A DNA stretch of 64,000 nucleotides from Zea mays. Its lineage: Eukaryota > Streptophyta > Magnoliopsida > Poales > Poaceae. The DNA lies in NCBI RefSeq assembly GCF_902167145.1, contig NC_050097.1:47786095-47850094 (forward strand), read 5' to 3'. Below the pieces are notes generated by a model. That model saw nothing but the letters and a program-made list of their open reading frames with translations, was not told where the DNA came from and did not search any database. The translations under genes were made by a program, and so were the position numbers. The number at the start of each line of letters is the position of its first letter. Position 1 is the stretch's first letter. This document shows positions 10,026-22,100 of this stretch, in pieces.

Positions 10026-10350
10026 GAAGCATTGAAAAGATCTTCATCTGTTTTATCACATGGCAGCTGCAAATCCACCCATGCTTTATCTTTGGCTTTA
10101 CATCGCATCCACAGCCATCTTAGTCTTAAAGCCCTTGCAAAACGATCCAAGTCCAGGATGCCCAGTCCCCCTTTACTCTTTGGCGGACAAGTAGTAGGCC
10201 AATTGATCAAATAGTGACCTCCGTTGCATAACTTAGGATTACTTCCTTTCCGGAGGAAGCTTCTTCTTATCTTATCAATTTTTTGCAATAGCTATTTTTG
10301 AGTCGGGAAGACTGTCAGGTGATAAATAGGCTGTGCGGTTATATAGATTC
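10021..10350 (-). mobile_element. L1-type LINE relic, upstream part of ORF2
   Basis: This continues the relic of 1-724 on the other side of element A. The minus-strand translation, PIYHLTVFPT then a stop then LLQKIDKIRRSFLRKG and further to DEDLFNAST, is the thumb and connection region after the RT domain in plant L1 ORF2. It joins in frame to the segment that starts at 724. The homology fades by about 10345-10360, so the copy appears 5'-truncated, as is common for LINEs. The upstream limit is approximate. Confidence 0.85.
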
Positions 10351-12037
10351 CTTAAAAACAAGCGAACCATTCCGACCCACTTCCTTTCCACCCTCCCGTC
10401 ACACATGCCTTATCCACTCGAGACCAGCGCAAGGGCGCGTCGTCAATACCGCCGGCCTGCTGGGACGAGGGACTCCCGTCGGCCTACCCTCCAACATTAA
10501 TCCCCCGCCTACCTCCCGTCATCAGTCCCCCACTAGCCTGCCCACCGTCCCCCACTAGCCTGCCCACCAGCATGGTGGCCTCCGTAGTGCCGTTAGACTC
10601 CCCACCGGCTTATTGCGTCTCCCATCGTCAGTCTCCAGTTGGCCTGCCCTCTGCTGCCGGCGTGTTCTCTAGTAGGCACAACCCGCGAGCCTTACTAGTG
10701 TCGTTGTCGAACATGTAAAGGTTAGTGCTCGTCACCGCCTAGACAAGCCTGCTAGTCATGGCAAATGTTACAAATTCACTGAAATGCATCTTGATGTTGT
10801 TGGGATGTTCCTTTCATTATGACTGAAATGTAATAGTGAGACATCGTCATTAAAAATTTATGACTTGATTAATAATGGCTTTAATTTATGTATATCTTAT
10901 GCTTATGGATTTCTCAAATATTAAAATAGTGTTTGTTTCATTTATTTTGAATGTTGTCATCTTATTGAATTGAAGATATTATTCTGAGTGGTAATATGAC
11001 CAGGAAGGTGACCATATTCAGTTAATCCATCACCATGAAATAAATAAGAGATGGTGCAGCTCTAACCCACTTTAACCATATAATCAAATAAGAAACTAGT
11101 TTAAACTGTCACTAAAACCAAACAAGAAATGAGTCCGATCTAACCTTAAAAAAATGGATCGGCTCTAGCGTGACCCACGTCGTTCCCAAACACATGCTAA
11201 ATTTACAGGACATGACAGGACAGGATTCCTCGTGCATCCCCTGCTGCCTGAAAAAAAAAGCGCCTGCCCGGCCGAACTCAGCGCGCGGATCGCTGCTGCA
11301 GGATATGGATATTTATTTGACTTGTCCTTGCACTTGGCAATGCAGGGTGAAGCCTGAGATAGCGAGACGACCATTTGCAGTTGTTGCAGCAGCAGCAGCC
11401 ATCGCAAGCAAACTTGAATTTAATTCCTGCAGCGCAACTTGGTAGTAACGGATAATACGCTCGGCATTCATCAAAAGGGAGGGCTAGCAAATTTGCTCAC
11501 GGTGGCTGGCCGGGAGCTTCAAGCAGAACGACACTTAGCTTTTTTTAAAAAAATGGTCATCCATGTCAGCACGCCGCCGCTGGAACGGACGACGATCTGA
11601 GACTGAGAGACTGCATCATCTGCACAGGCCGGAAGGAAAGAGAACCGGAGAAAAAGGAGGCCAGGCCAGGGCCAGCGGCCGGTCTGTGCACTAGCATGAG
11701 CTAGTGCGCCATCGCCATGCCATGCGCTGCGCTCTGCAGGGGGTTATAAGCGGTTTTTTTGTTTTTTGTTTTTAAAGGCGAGGAGATGAGATGAGGGTGA
11801 CGACTGACGAGAGACAGCATGTGCTGCAACTGGAGCGCGGAGTTCTCCCGGCCGGCGGCCATCCCCAGTTTGCGGCGTGCGTGCAGGCCCCCAACAAGAA
11901 ACCTTCTGCCGAATGCTGGTGGCTGGCTAGTGCCGTCGTCTGCGCAGCACCCACCCATGACCCAACCGCCAGTTGCTCCTTGCGCAAACGTTATTTATTA
12001 ATCAACAGCCACCAAGTGGCATGGCCGGCCGGGACGC
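10351..12037. other. Intergenic region upstream of the K+ channel gene
   Basis: No gene seen. The first 350 bases are C-rich and hold a perfect 22 bp tandem duplication (10525-10546 and 10547-10568, GTCCCCCACTAGCC...). The part at 10750-11150 is AT-rich and without coding signal. The part at 11500-12030 is GC-richer and is probably the distal promoter of the gene at 12222. Short frames here have no recognisable motif. Confidence 0.6.
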
Positions 12038-12049
12038 CTATATATATGC
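12038..12049 (+). promoter_or_regulatory. Candidate TATA box of the K+ channel gene
   Basis: CTATATATATGC about 180 bases upstream of the ATG. If used, transcription would start near 12070. The leader would then contain a 10-codon upstream ORF (12084-12116) and a long GA tract. Confidence 0.55.
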
Positions 12050-12083
12050 TATGCACATACTATGCGTGGCATCCTGAACTTGC

Positions 12084-12116
12084 ATGGCACTGCACCGACA
12101 AATGAAGAAGCGGTAA
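12084..12116 (+). promoter_or_regulatory. Upstream ORF in the K+ channel leader
   Basis: ATG at 12084 opens a 10-codon frame (MALHRQMKKR, then TAA), with a second in-frame ATG at 12102. It lies in the predicted leader, before the GA tract and the main ATG. A regulatory effect is an inference from position only. Confidence 0.35.
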
Positions 12117-12152
12117 CAGTAACAGAGAGTGAGCGCGCAGCGCGCTAGAGAA

Positions 12153-12156
<4 letters not shown>

Positions 12157-12221
<65 letters not shown>
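12157..12221 (+). repeat. (GA)n microsatellite in the 5' leader
   Basis: A 65-base GA/AG run, broken once by a short G-run, ends directly at the start codon of the K+ channel. GA tracts in plant leaders and promoters are known targets of BBR/BPC GAGA-binding factors. A second GA run lies in intron 1 at about 12559-12577, next to a GATC repeat. Confidence 0.85.
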
Positions 12222-12224
<3 letters not shown>

Positions 12225-15200
12225 TCTGCGGAGTATGAGCTGAACGAGATAGATGCTGCTGAGACCAGCTTGCATGGCTCTTTGGGGAGCAGGCTCTCCC
12301 TGTTTGCGAGGGAGCTCAAGTCCAGGAGGAGCAGCTGGCACAGCAGCGGCGCCCTGAGGCTACCACACAGCTGCTGCTACTATGGCAGCTTCGTCATACA
12401 CCCTAATGGAAGGTATGCATATATATAAAAAAACAAATTAAGAGCTAATTTCTCATTCCCAGCAATAAGTCTTTACCTGCTGGCTGCTGCACGTACATAC
12501 ATGTGCCGTTACGTACGTTGATGAATGATGAGAGATCCACAGCTCGATCGATCGATCGAGAGAGAGAGAGAGAGAGATTGAGCACGCAGCTAGCTAGCCA
12601 ATCAGAGAAGGAACTTGTGCATGGAGTGAGATGTTCCTGATTAAGACAGGAGCTAATTAATCATGCAGTGCAGGATAGCTGCCTACGTACGACCTTACTC
12701 GTCCAATGATATTCCAGTACTGTTCTTGATTGGCTAGCTGCAGCTGCATGCATGCCCTGATCTCCATCGATCTCTCTATCTATATCCCTGCGCTGCAAGG
12801 TGGTACAGGATCTGGTCGAGCGCGGTGTTCCTGTGGTCCATCTACTCCACCTTCTTCACCCCCTTCGAGTTCGCCTTCTTCCGGGGCCTCCCGGACCACC
12901 TGCTGGACCTGGAGTGCGTGCAGCTCATCTTCCTCGCCGACGTCGCCGTCCACTTCCTCCTCGCCTACAGGGACGCCCGCACCTACCGGATGGTGTACGA
13001 CAAGCGCAGGATCGCGCTGCGGTGAGTGAGAGGCCGGCCGCGGTTGCTCTGCCGCTCCTCTGCCCCGGCCACGCACACCATTTCATCTTTTCTCGATCAG
13101 ACCGTGATCGACTGATGGCTTAATTGACGACCTAGCAAGCATAGCAATTGTTCTCTTCTCGCGCGTGCATGCACTGCAGCTACATCAAGGGAAGCTTCGC
13201 TCTCGACATCCTCGGCTGCTTCCCGTGGGACTCCATATACAAGGCGACGGGGAGGGCGGAGGCGGTGCGGTGCCTTGTGTGGCTGCGCCTCTACAGGGCG
13301 CGCAACATCCTGGCCTTCTTCAGGAGGATGGAGAAGGACATCCGCATCAGCTACCTCTTCACGCGCGTCGTGAAGCTCGTCACCGTGGAGCTCCACTTCA
13401 CGCACACCGCCGCCTGCGCCTTCTACTACCTGGCCACCACGCTGCCGCCGGCGCGCGAGGGCGGCACGTGGATCGGGAGCCTCGCGCTCGGGGACGCCCG
13501 GTACGCCGGCTTCCGGGAGGTGGGCCTGCTCACCCGCTACGTCACCTCGCTCTACCTCGCCGTCGTCACCATGGCGACGGTCGGCTACGGCGACATCCAC
13601 GCGGTCAACCCGAGGGAGATGGCCTTCACCGCCGTGTACATCTCCTTCAGCATCCTCCTCAGCGCGTACCTGGTCGGCAACATGACGGCGCTCATCGTCA
13701 GAGGGTCCAGGACCGAGAGGTTCCGGGACAGGATGGCCGACCTCATCAGGTACATGAACAGGAACAAGCTGGGCGCCGGCGTCAGGTCCCAGGTCAAGGA
13801 TCACCTGCTGCTGCAGTACGAGAGCAGCTACACCAGGGACAGAATCGTCGACGACATCCCGGTCGCTGTCAGATCCAAGGCATCTATATTCTACCCACAC
13901 TTCTTCATTTGAAGACATTGTGCGCGTGCAGTTATAAGATTATATATGAACTTCTATCTTGTTTTTGCAGATGTCCCAGACATTGTATCTGGACATGGTT
14001 TCAAGAGTGCACCTGTTCAAAGGATGCTCAGAGGACTTCCTTAGCCAGATTGTAAGACCTGTCTGCAGGCTTCTTTCATTGATAATACAATTACTACACA
14101 CATACTAGTATTATATTCTTCCATTCATTGTTTCAGGTGGTAAAGCTACATGAAGAGTTCTTCCTCCCTGGGGAGGTTATCTTAGAGCAAGGCACTGTGG
14201 TGGATCAAATTTACATCGTGGCACACGGATGCTTGGTATGAATTGTCAACAGTACTTCACAACCATCATCCTATTGTTCAATTTCAAGAACTAACCCTGA
14301 GCCATCCTATTGCGGTCTGTGGCTGTCGCAGGAAGAGGTGGCCACTGGAGAAGGTGGATCGGAGGACATCATCTCAGAGCTTCTGCCCTACGACATCGTC
14401 GGCGACGTCTCCGTAGTTTGCAACGTCCCACAGCCACACACAGTCAGGGTCTGTGATCTTTGTAGCCTCCTGAGAATCGACAAGCAGTCCCTGACCAGCA
14501 TCCTGCAGATCTACTCCAAGGATAGCCGTCAGATCTTGAGCAACCTACTCAAGGCAAGCATGGCAGTCGGAGCGGGTAAGGTTTCCCGCAGCCCGGCCGG
14601 GCCAAGATTTAGCTGAAACAGTATTTGCTCCGTGTAGGGGCGCGGCGGAACCGAGTCCAGGGGGAAGCAGCTGGAGTCAGATATCGCTTACCTGATATCA
14701 AGGCAAGAAGCGGAGCTGGTCCTTGGAGTGAACAACGCCGCTTACCATGGAGATCTGTCCCGTCTGAAAGGACTGGTCAGTGCAGGAGCAGATCCGAGTA
14801 AACCTGATCACGATGGAAGGACTGCACTGGTAAGTGTAAAAACATATGTAGTAGTAACTTTCAAAGAGAGAAAGAACAGTAGATTTACCCAAAAAAAAAT
14901 CTCTCCTTATTACAGCATGTTGCTGCGTTAAGAGGATACGAAGATATCGTCAGGTTCCTAGTTCAGCGAGGAGCCAATGTCAACAGCATAGGTATGCTGG
15001 AAAAATGTTCATTGCTTTCATAAGTACAAACATATAGATGTTTTGGTAAACTACTTTGTTTTACCGATACGTCATATGATCAACGACCGTATCTGAAACT
15101 GCAGACAAGTTCGGGAATTCACCCTTGCTGCTAGCACTGAAATCAGGCCACGAGAGGATCACCTCTCTCCTAGCGAAGCACGGCGCAGCACTGAACCTAG

Positions 15201-15611
15201 AAGACGCCGGAGGGTACCTGTGCAGGGTCGTCACGGACGGCAAGGTCGACCTGCTCAGCAGGCTGCTCAGGTCCGGCGTCGACCCCAACTGCAGGAACTA
15301 CGACCAGAGGACGCCGCTCCACGTCGCTGCCGCCGAGGGCCTGCACCTCGTCGCCAGCATGCTCGTCGGCTTCGGAGCAGACGTTCTGGCCAAGGACAGG
15401 TGCGTAGCAGCATGCCATGCATGGGTTTTCATTCACAAGAGTTTCAGAGGAAGCCACAACTTTCATGTCGCTGCTGCCGAGGGCCATGAAATGCGTACGT
15501 TCTTTGTGACACAATGACAATGGCTGTAGGTGGGGAAACACGCCGTTGGACGAAGGCCGGAGATGCAGCAGCAGACCACTGGTTCGGATTCTAGAGCACG
15601 CTACGCCGTGA
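12222..15611 (+). CDS. SKOR: Outward-rectifying Shaker K+ channel (SKOR/GORK group), ten exons, KHA domain not seen
   Basis: Voltage-gated K+ efflux channel of the plasma membrane. SKOR loads the xylem and GORK serves guard cells in Arabidopsis. Exons: 12222-12412, 12800-13021, 13180-13879, 13971-14051, 14137-14235, 14332-14553, 14638-14829, 14916-14991, 15105-15399, 15530-15611. They sum to 2160 bases, i.e. 719 codons plus TGA. S1-S2 begin near residue 65, with the SKOR-type STFFTPFEF. The S4 is Arg-rich (WLRLYRARNILAFFRR). The filter TVGYGD is at 271-276. The S6 reads SFSILLSAYLVGN. The nucleotide-binding-like domain spans about 372-505 and ankyrin repeats about 520-710. SKOR proteins usually have about 820-830 residues and end in a KHA domain; here the ORF stops after the ankyrins. 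Introns after exons 3 and 6 start with GC. Assignment to the outward group rests on motif similarity recalled from Arabidopsis SKOR. Confidence 0.9.
13880..13970 (+). other. Probable GC-AG intron 3 of the K+ channel
   Basis: The conserved family sequence around RSK / SQTLYLD requires exon 3 to end at AAG 13879. The next bases are GCATCT, so the donor is GC. In-frame GT alternatives at 13862 and 13868 exist but would delete 6 or 4 conserved residues. Confidence 0.6.
14554..14637 (+). other. Probable GC-AG intron 6 of the K+ channel
   Basis: Only a phase-0 donor after AAG 14553 keeps the frame into exon 7. The donor AAG|GCAAGC is a strong GC-type site. The nearby GT donor at 14575 would shift exon 7 out of the channel frame. 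Confidence 0.75.
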
Positions 15612-16142
15612 TCAAGCTCATGCTATGTATGATCCGGAAATCTTCATCCGGTGTTCATGTGTGAACAGCTGGCAATGAAACATTCTTTAGTTTCCTGGTC
15701 GATGAAACCATCCGTCTCCAAATGCATGCCTTCAATTCTCAGCAGCGGAAATAACTGGTTTCCATAGAAATTGGATAGATCTGGACAGCACACGAACATG
15801 AAGCTAGCGTTTCCAACCGACGGTGACGAGTGAAATCTACTCCAACACCGATACAGTTATAGATGCACCTTCAAATTTCACAGCATATGGTTGTCAGTTA
15901 CTGTTTTCAAGAGGGGCACGAGCAATACTGCATACATTGTTTAACATGACCCCAAAAAAAAGCAACTTAACTCTGTTGTTTTGTCCTAATTATCTCATAT
16001 CAGAAAGGGGTTTGGTTGCAGTTGCAACAAGTTGCTAGCCAACAAAATCTTGTTACACTCGAAACCTTTGGTCAGTAAAGCACAACTAGCTGAATTAATA
16101 GGGAAATGGAACAGTAGTGTCAGCCACAACCATTACTACATT
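15612..16142. other. Intergenic space between convergent genes
   Basis: About 530 bases between the stop of the K+ channel and the stop of the IF-2 gene. It should hold both 3' UTRs. I searched it for a KHA domain (the usual SKOR C-terminus) and saw none. Confidence 0.7.
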
Positions 16143-19100
16143 TCAGCATTCAATCCGAACCGAACCACTCTGCGTCGAGATGAACTTGGGCTTCCTAATC
16201 ACCTGCTCCACGCACTGTATGATATCCCCTACCTGGAAATCATCGCAATCCTGAATCACCAGCCCACAGTCGTTACCCTTTTCGACTGTTTCTGCGTCCT
16301 TCTTCTCCCGCTTCAGAGACTCGCATGGACCCTCAAAGACAACATCTCCGCTCCTCAACAGTCTCATGGTTCCGGATTTGCTGAAGTGGCCATCAGTTAT
16401 ACGGCAGCCAGCAATTTTGACATCCGGTCCTTTTGACTTGCTGCGCCCTTTCAGCTCAAATATGTTCAGAACCTCAGCCTCTCCTGAAACCTGGGTTTCA
16501 GCAGTTCCCGGTGCCTTCTCCACAATGGCCTTTCCCATCTCCTCAAGAAGGTGATAGATGACCTTGTGAAGCAAAACCTGAAGGATAAACATTGTCACGT
16601 CAGAAAATTCCATTCACTCAGATGTATACAAAGATTACAACTGACCATATACAAACAAAAAAAATCAGTTAATGGAACTCCAGTAGTGTGTATAATGGTC
16701 GCTGATACTTTAGCAAATGGAAATACAGTGAGACCAATAGGCTGGATCCCATTTCGCGATAATCAAAGCAACACATGCTGTCTCCAACAATAGCAAACCA
16801 CATTTGCAATACTTCAACAGATATTTGCTTCTTTGTGAAATGATACCTGATTAGAAATGAAACACCTTTCCTGGGGAAGACTCCACTTAATGTTAGAATA
16901 AATGCATATGAGGTGCTGAAGCAATACAGCAAGAAGCAAGCAGATTTCAAGCTCGGGCTATTATTCAAATCCAGAAAGCAATTTCCACGCATGAACTGAA
17001 GTTCTATCGATTTGCATACCAAAAAGAAAAAAGGAACAGGCCATCATATCATCACGTCTGTATTAAATACTGGAGTTTTGAATCTACAGGCCGTGTTGCT
17101 GTGTTCAATCCAATGGTAGTTATATCCTCATTCCCCCGAGTCAGAGAAAATTCTTAATATCATCTTCCCAAAGGATTCCATAACATCTAAATATAAAGGT
17201 TCAGTTGGTTTACCATGACAAAAGAAAAACAGAGCATGGATGGTCTAGATTCTAGCATCTGTGGAGAAAACCAAGAGTTTCCAAAATGGAACATTTAGCC
17301 AAAGATGCGCTGAAAGTCTGAAATTCGATGATAACATAGAACTCAAAGAAACAAAACAAAGTTTCTTGAACCATATAATCACAACTAGCATTAGAGAAGT
17401 AGTGATTCATGAACATGGTACCTTTATGTTGGCTCTTGCTGCTGCTTGAGTGATAGGACTAGGTGGACTGCGAATGTTGAAACCAACTATATATGCTCCA
17501 CACGCTTGTGCCAGATCAATGTCATGCTGACTGATTGGGCCAACACCTACATGAACAACATTCACGAACACCTGCAGAGGACATACTATGTATTAATTTA
17601 CAAACTTACGATTGAAAAAAATGGGATGATGTAAACAGAATAACCAGCAAGAGATTTACAGCTGCCACTTGGGAATTTAACTTAAGAACTGCATAGTGTC
17701 TTATTGTGTGACACTAACTCCAGAAGAAGGAAATAAGGCATTAAATATCTACAAGAAAATACCTGTGCGCTATTAAGACTTCTTAAAGCATCTGTGACAG
17801 CTTGAACACTGCCTTGTACATCGGCTTTGACAATAATGGTCATTTCAACTCTTTCAGGAGTCTCTTCTTTAATTTCTAGCTCCTCTGCCATCCCCTCATC
17901 AATTTTTCGAAGCCTGTCTTTCTCCTGCTTCTTCTTCCGCCCATGACTTAGCATTCTTGCCCTCTCCTCTGAGTCAACAACTACAACGTCATCCCCAGCC
18001 ATTGGAAGGCCCTTTAACCCCTCAATTTCAATAGGCATTGCAGGTTTTGCAGACTGCGTTATATTCCCTGCTGTGTCTCTAAGAGACCTAATTCTTCCCC
18101 ACTCTGCTCCCACAACAATGTGTTGCCCACTAACTAATGTGCCATACTTGACTATAGCTGTTGCGAGTGGACCCCTGCCCCTGTCCACCCTTGCCTCCAC
18201 CACAAAAGCCTGAGCAGGGCCATCTATTCTGGCTTTCAGGTCCATCATCTCAGCTTGAAGGAGCAAAGCCTCTTCCAATTTATCCAAACCAGTTTTTGTA
18301 ACTGCAGAGATTTCAACAACCTGCACATCCCCACCCATATCCTCCAAAAGTAAACCTTCTGAACCAAGTTGAATTCTGACCCTCTCAGGATCAGCTCCAG
18401 ATTTGTCACATTTGTTTATTGCAACTACAATAGGAACATTTGCTGCTTTTGCATGAGACATAGCTTCTAGTGTCTGAGGCATAATACCATCATCTGCTGC
18501 AACCACAAGGACTACAATATCCGTAACAGCAGCGCCCCTAGCCCGCATGGCACTAAATGCAGCATGTCCTGGAGTATCAAGGAATGTTATAGATGCTCCT
18601 GACGACATCTCAACAACGAAGGCACCTATATGCTGAGTGATACCACCAGCTTCCTTGGCAGCAACAGATGTTTGACGGAGAGCATCCAAAAGTGATGTTT
18701 TACCATGGTCAACATGTCCCATTACCGTCACAACAGCAGGGCGTGGCTCATTCTTGCCTTCACCAGTGTGCATTCTTCTGCTATTAACGCCAAGTTCCTG
18801 AGCAAGAAGCATGAACCAATGAATTTTTATTATAAGAAACATTTTTTTTTCTTAAGATACTTGAAATGTTACATCATGGCAAAACTTACCATAAAAATGG
18901 AAATATGCAACATAAATGAAACCTGGCATGTATCGGTTCCAAACTCAAATAAAAAAATTTAAAATCAGTAGTAATGCATAACTAAGTTTGCTATTGCCAG
19001 CTCATGGAATAAACCAGTGCCACAGTCTGCAATATATAAGATCTAGTGTGCGGGGAGCCATGCGGACGGAAACGCTTCCGCTCCCGCCCCGTCGGTTCCC

Positions 19101-22100
19101 ACCCCCCGCCGACGCCTCGATCCTAGTTCACCACCACAGCCACTCGGCGGCGCTTGCTCCAAGCCCGGCGGCCACCACTACTCTCTCCCCGGCGTCGGTG
19201 GGATCTCCTTCGTTTCCTCTCCCTGGTGGACGTGCGTCTCAGCAGGGCGGGTCTTCTTCTTCCCATGTTGCCGCGCTGGTGAAGGGTGGGGTGCCGCCAT
19301 CCTTCAGAGACGTTTTGGTCTCTGCTCACCATTCCTCTGGCGCTGGTTCTTCCTCTAGCGATGGCACTGGGGCGGCTGGGTGAAGGTTGTGGGCCGTAGA
19401 GAGCGTCGTCTGGCCGCCGGCCAGAACTTTATCCAGCCGAGGTCTTCCTTCGTTCAGCGGTCGGTGCCTCGGAGCCTTCATCCCCCTTTGCGTGGAAGGT
19501 GCTTCAACTGCTTCGCCTCCTCGCATCGGGCGGCGGCCTGTCGGAGTATCGTGCGGTGCTTTCACTGCCGGCTGCCTGGGCACCGCTTTCGCGTGTGCCC
19601 GCGCCGTGCGACTGCACCAGCCCGTCCGCAGCGCGTTTTGGTGTGGAGGCCGGTTTCCAAGGGGCCCAGTGTTTCGCCGGTGCCGTTGTCTCCGTGCCGC
19701 GCCATGGAGGTTGTTCCGCTGTCTGATGGTCCTTCTGCTGTTGAGAAAGCGATGAAGCGCACCCGCCGGGGTCAGCGAAAGCGGAAGAACGGCGCCGATG
19801 CAGGTGGTGCTTCTGGGCTGCGATCGGTAGAGCCGCCGGTGGAGTCCGCCCATAACGTTTGCGTCCTCAAACGTTCAGGAAGAATTGATCGTGCTGAGGA
19901 GGGCCTTCATCGCGCGCTGATTCTCACGGTTGTTGGGGAGGAGGGTCATGGTTGCGCCTTGGAGATCAGAGATGCGCTGGCTTTGAAGTTTCAGCTTCAG
20001 GCAGAGTCGCTCCATCTCCGTCGTGCTGCGCCAAACTCCTTCCTCTGTTTCTTCCCTTCAGTGGAAGTGGCTGATCAGATTATTCAAAATGGGCAATCAT
20101 TTTTCGCGCCACCTTTCCGTCTGCATGTTAGAAGATGGTCTCGCCATGCTTTCGCTTCTGGTGGAGGTGCCTTGCCTGTGCTAGTCGACATTGAATTACA
20201 AGGGATTCCTGCGCACCTTTGGGATTTGGAGACAGCAGAACTTTTGCTTGGGGCTCACGGACTGGTTCAAGGACTATCCACAGTTTCTTCAGAGGGAGTG
20301 GATTTTGCAGATATGACTGCTTTCAGTGTGAGTTTTTGGTGCTTCTCACTTGAGTCTTTGCCGGATGTGCTGTTTCTCCATGCCGTTGAGCCGCGCGTCA
20401 ATGTGGAGGTCGGGTCCTGGTTTCCGCGTACCATGGTGTTCAAGATTGCAGTGAAGGTTATTCGTTCTGGTGACATGATTGGTGCTGACCAGCTCCCTCC
20501 TTTGTTGCCGGATTGTGGTGGGGATGATGGTGATCGGGATAATCACAGGCGGAGGCCACCTATGCACTATCACCCATCTCCTTCCGCTAGGGTCTCTGCG
20601 CTCTCTCGGCTCGGTCCGCGCGTTTCCTCGGCGGTGGCGGGTGGGGGTCCAGTCGATGCCACCTCTCCCCTGATGGTCGGGGTGGAGAGGATGGCGCCTG
20701 GGTCCACCCTGCCCTCAGATCTGGTGGTTTCCTCCCCAGTTGATGCTCATTCTCTCCCGGTTTTGGCGGTTGATGAGGTGGTTGCTCCTGGATCTCCTGA
20801 CTCCACTGCCCAGGACGTGGAATGGGATCCAGTTGACGCCCATTCTCTCCCCTTGATCTCGGATGATGGGATGATGGCTCCTGGTGCTCTTGTTGGCACT
20901 GTTGATAGTGGGCCTGTTGTTCAGCTGGGGTCTTTGGTCCTATCTATGGCAGCTGCACCGTCTGGTTCTGTTATTCAGGTGACTGAGGTCCTTTCAGGCA
21001 GTGTGAATGTGAATGCTCAGTTTGGGGTTTCTGTGAAAAGAAATATTTGGACTGTTGAACCCTTAAACAGAATGTCTTTGTTTTTGCTCAGTAAGATGAT
21101 TCATGGGGGGAACGATGCTTCTCCCTGCCTCAAGGTTTATTCCAGGAGAAAGAAGCTTGTCCTAGAGCCAGTTCAGGATGAGGAGTGTGTGCTTTCTTCA
21201 CAGCTGCAGGAGTTCAAGAATGATATCACTGATCCGATTAATAGTTTGCTGCCACCTCCTCAAATCACCAATAGAAGGAGGACTGTGCCTGCTAATTTCA
21301 TTCCCAGGCGTAGCAGGAGAGTGGCCAAGTTTCCTCCAGAATTGGGTTCTAGTTCTGCTGCCCAGGTCTGTAGACAATTGGGTTTTTGTGATGAAATGGA
21401 GAACATCTCTCTTGAGGATGCCAACGGTTATGCAAGGTTATTCAAAAATGGGCTCTTTGGTAGCCATGTTGCTGCGCTGTTTGGATGGCAGGTGCCTCTT
21501 GTGGGGCATTGTTAGGACCTTTGGCTGGTTGATCTCATTAGGTGGATTTCTATTTGTCAATGATTGATCGCTGTTTTTTGTGTTGGAATGTGAGAGGCCT
21601 TAATGATCGAGCAAAGAGGGATTCTGTTAAATCTGTGGTAGTTGACCTTAGGCCTTCAATCATTTGTTTGCAGGAAACCAAATTAAGTATAGTTTCAGAT
21701 TTTGATATTCTCTCCATCCTTGGGGCTGGTTTCAGTAACTTTGTTTTTAAACCAGCTCAGGGATCTAGGGGGGGAGTGCTGATTGCTTGGCGTGATGGAT
21801 CTTTCTCCTCGGTTGCGTCTATTATAAAAAAATATTCGATCTCAGTTCAATTCCAGGATGAATCTGGTGCTGCTTGGTGGTTTACAGGAGTGTATGGGCC
21901 TCATCAAGACAGTCTCAAGCCTTCTTTTCTGCAGGAATTACGAGAAATCAGAGATGTTTGTATTGGACCATGGCTGTTATGTGGTGATTTTAATTTGATC
22001 TTCAAGCCCAAGGATAAGAATAATTCCAACATCAATAGGACTTTGATGGGTAATTTCAGGAGCCTAATTAACTCCATGGAGCTGAAAGAAATTCCTTTGA

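Noticed and set aside
12129..12428. A longer + frame starting upstream of the K+ channel ATG, and minus-strand frames across it made of Ser-Leu repeats
   Set aside because: Both are translations of the GA microsatellite; the channel start is the ATG at 12222.
13097..13918. A 273-codon minus-strand frame opposite the K+ channel
   Set aside because: It is the antisense shadow of exon 3, produced by GC-rich third codon positions.
14575..14616. GT donor at 14575 as the end of K+ channel exon 6
   Set aside because: It would place exon 7 out of the frame that encodes the linker and ankyrin repeats; the phase-0 GC donor at 14554 keeps it.
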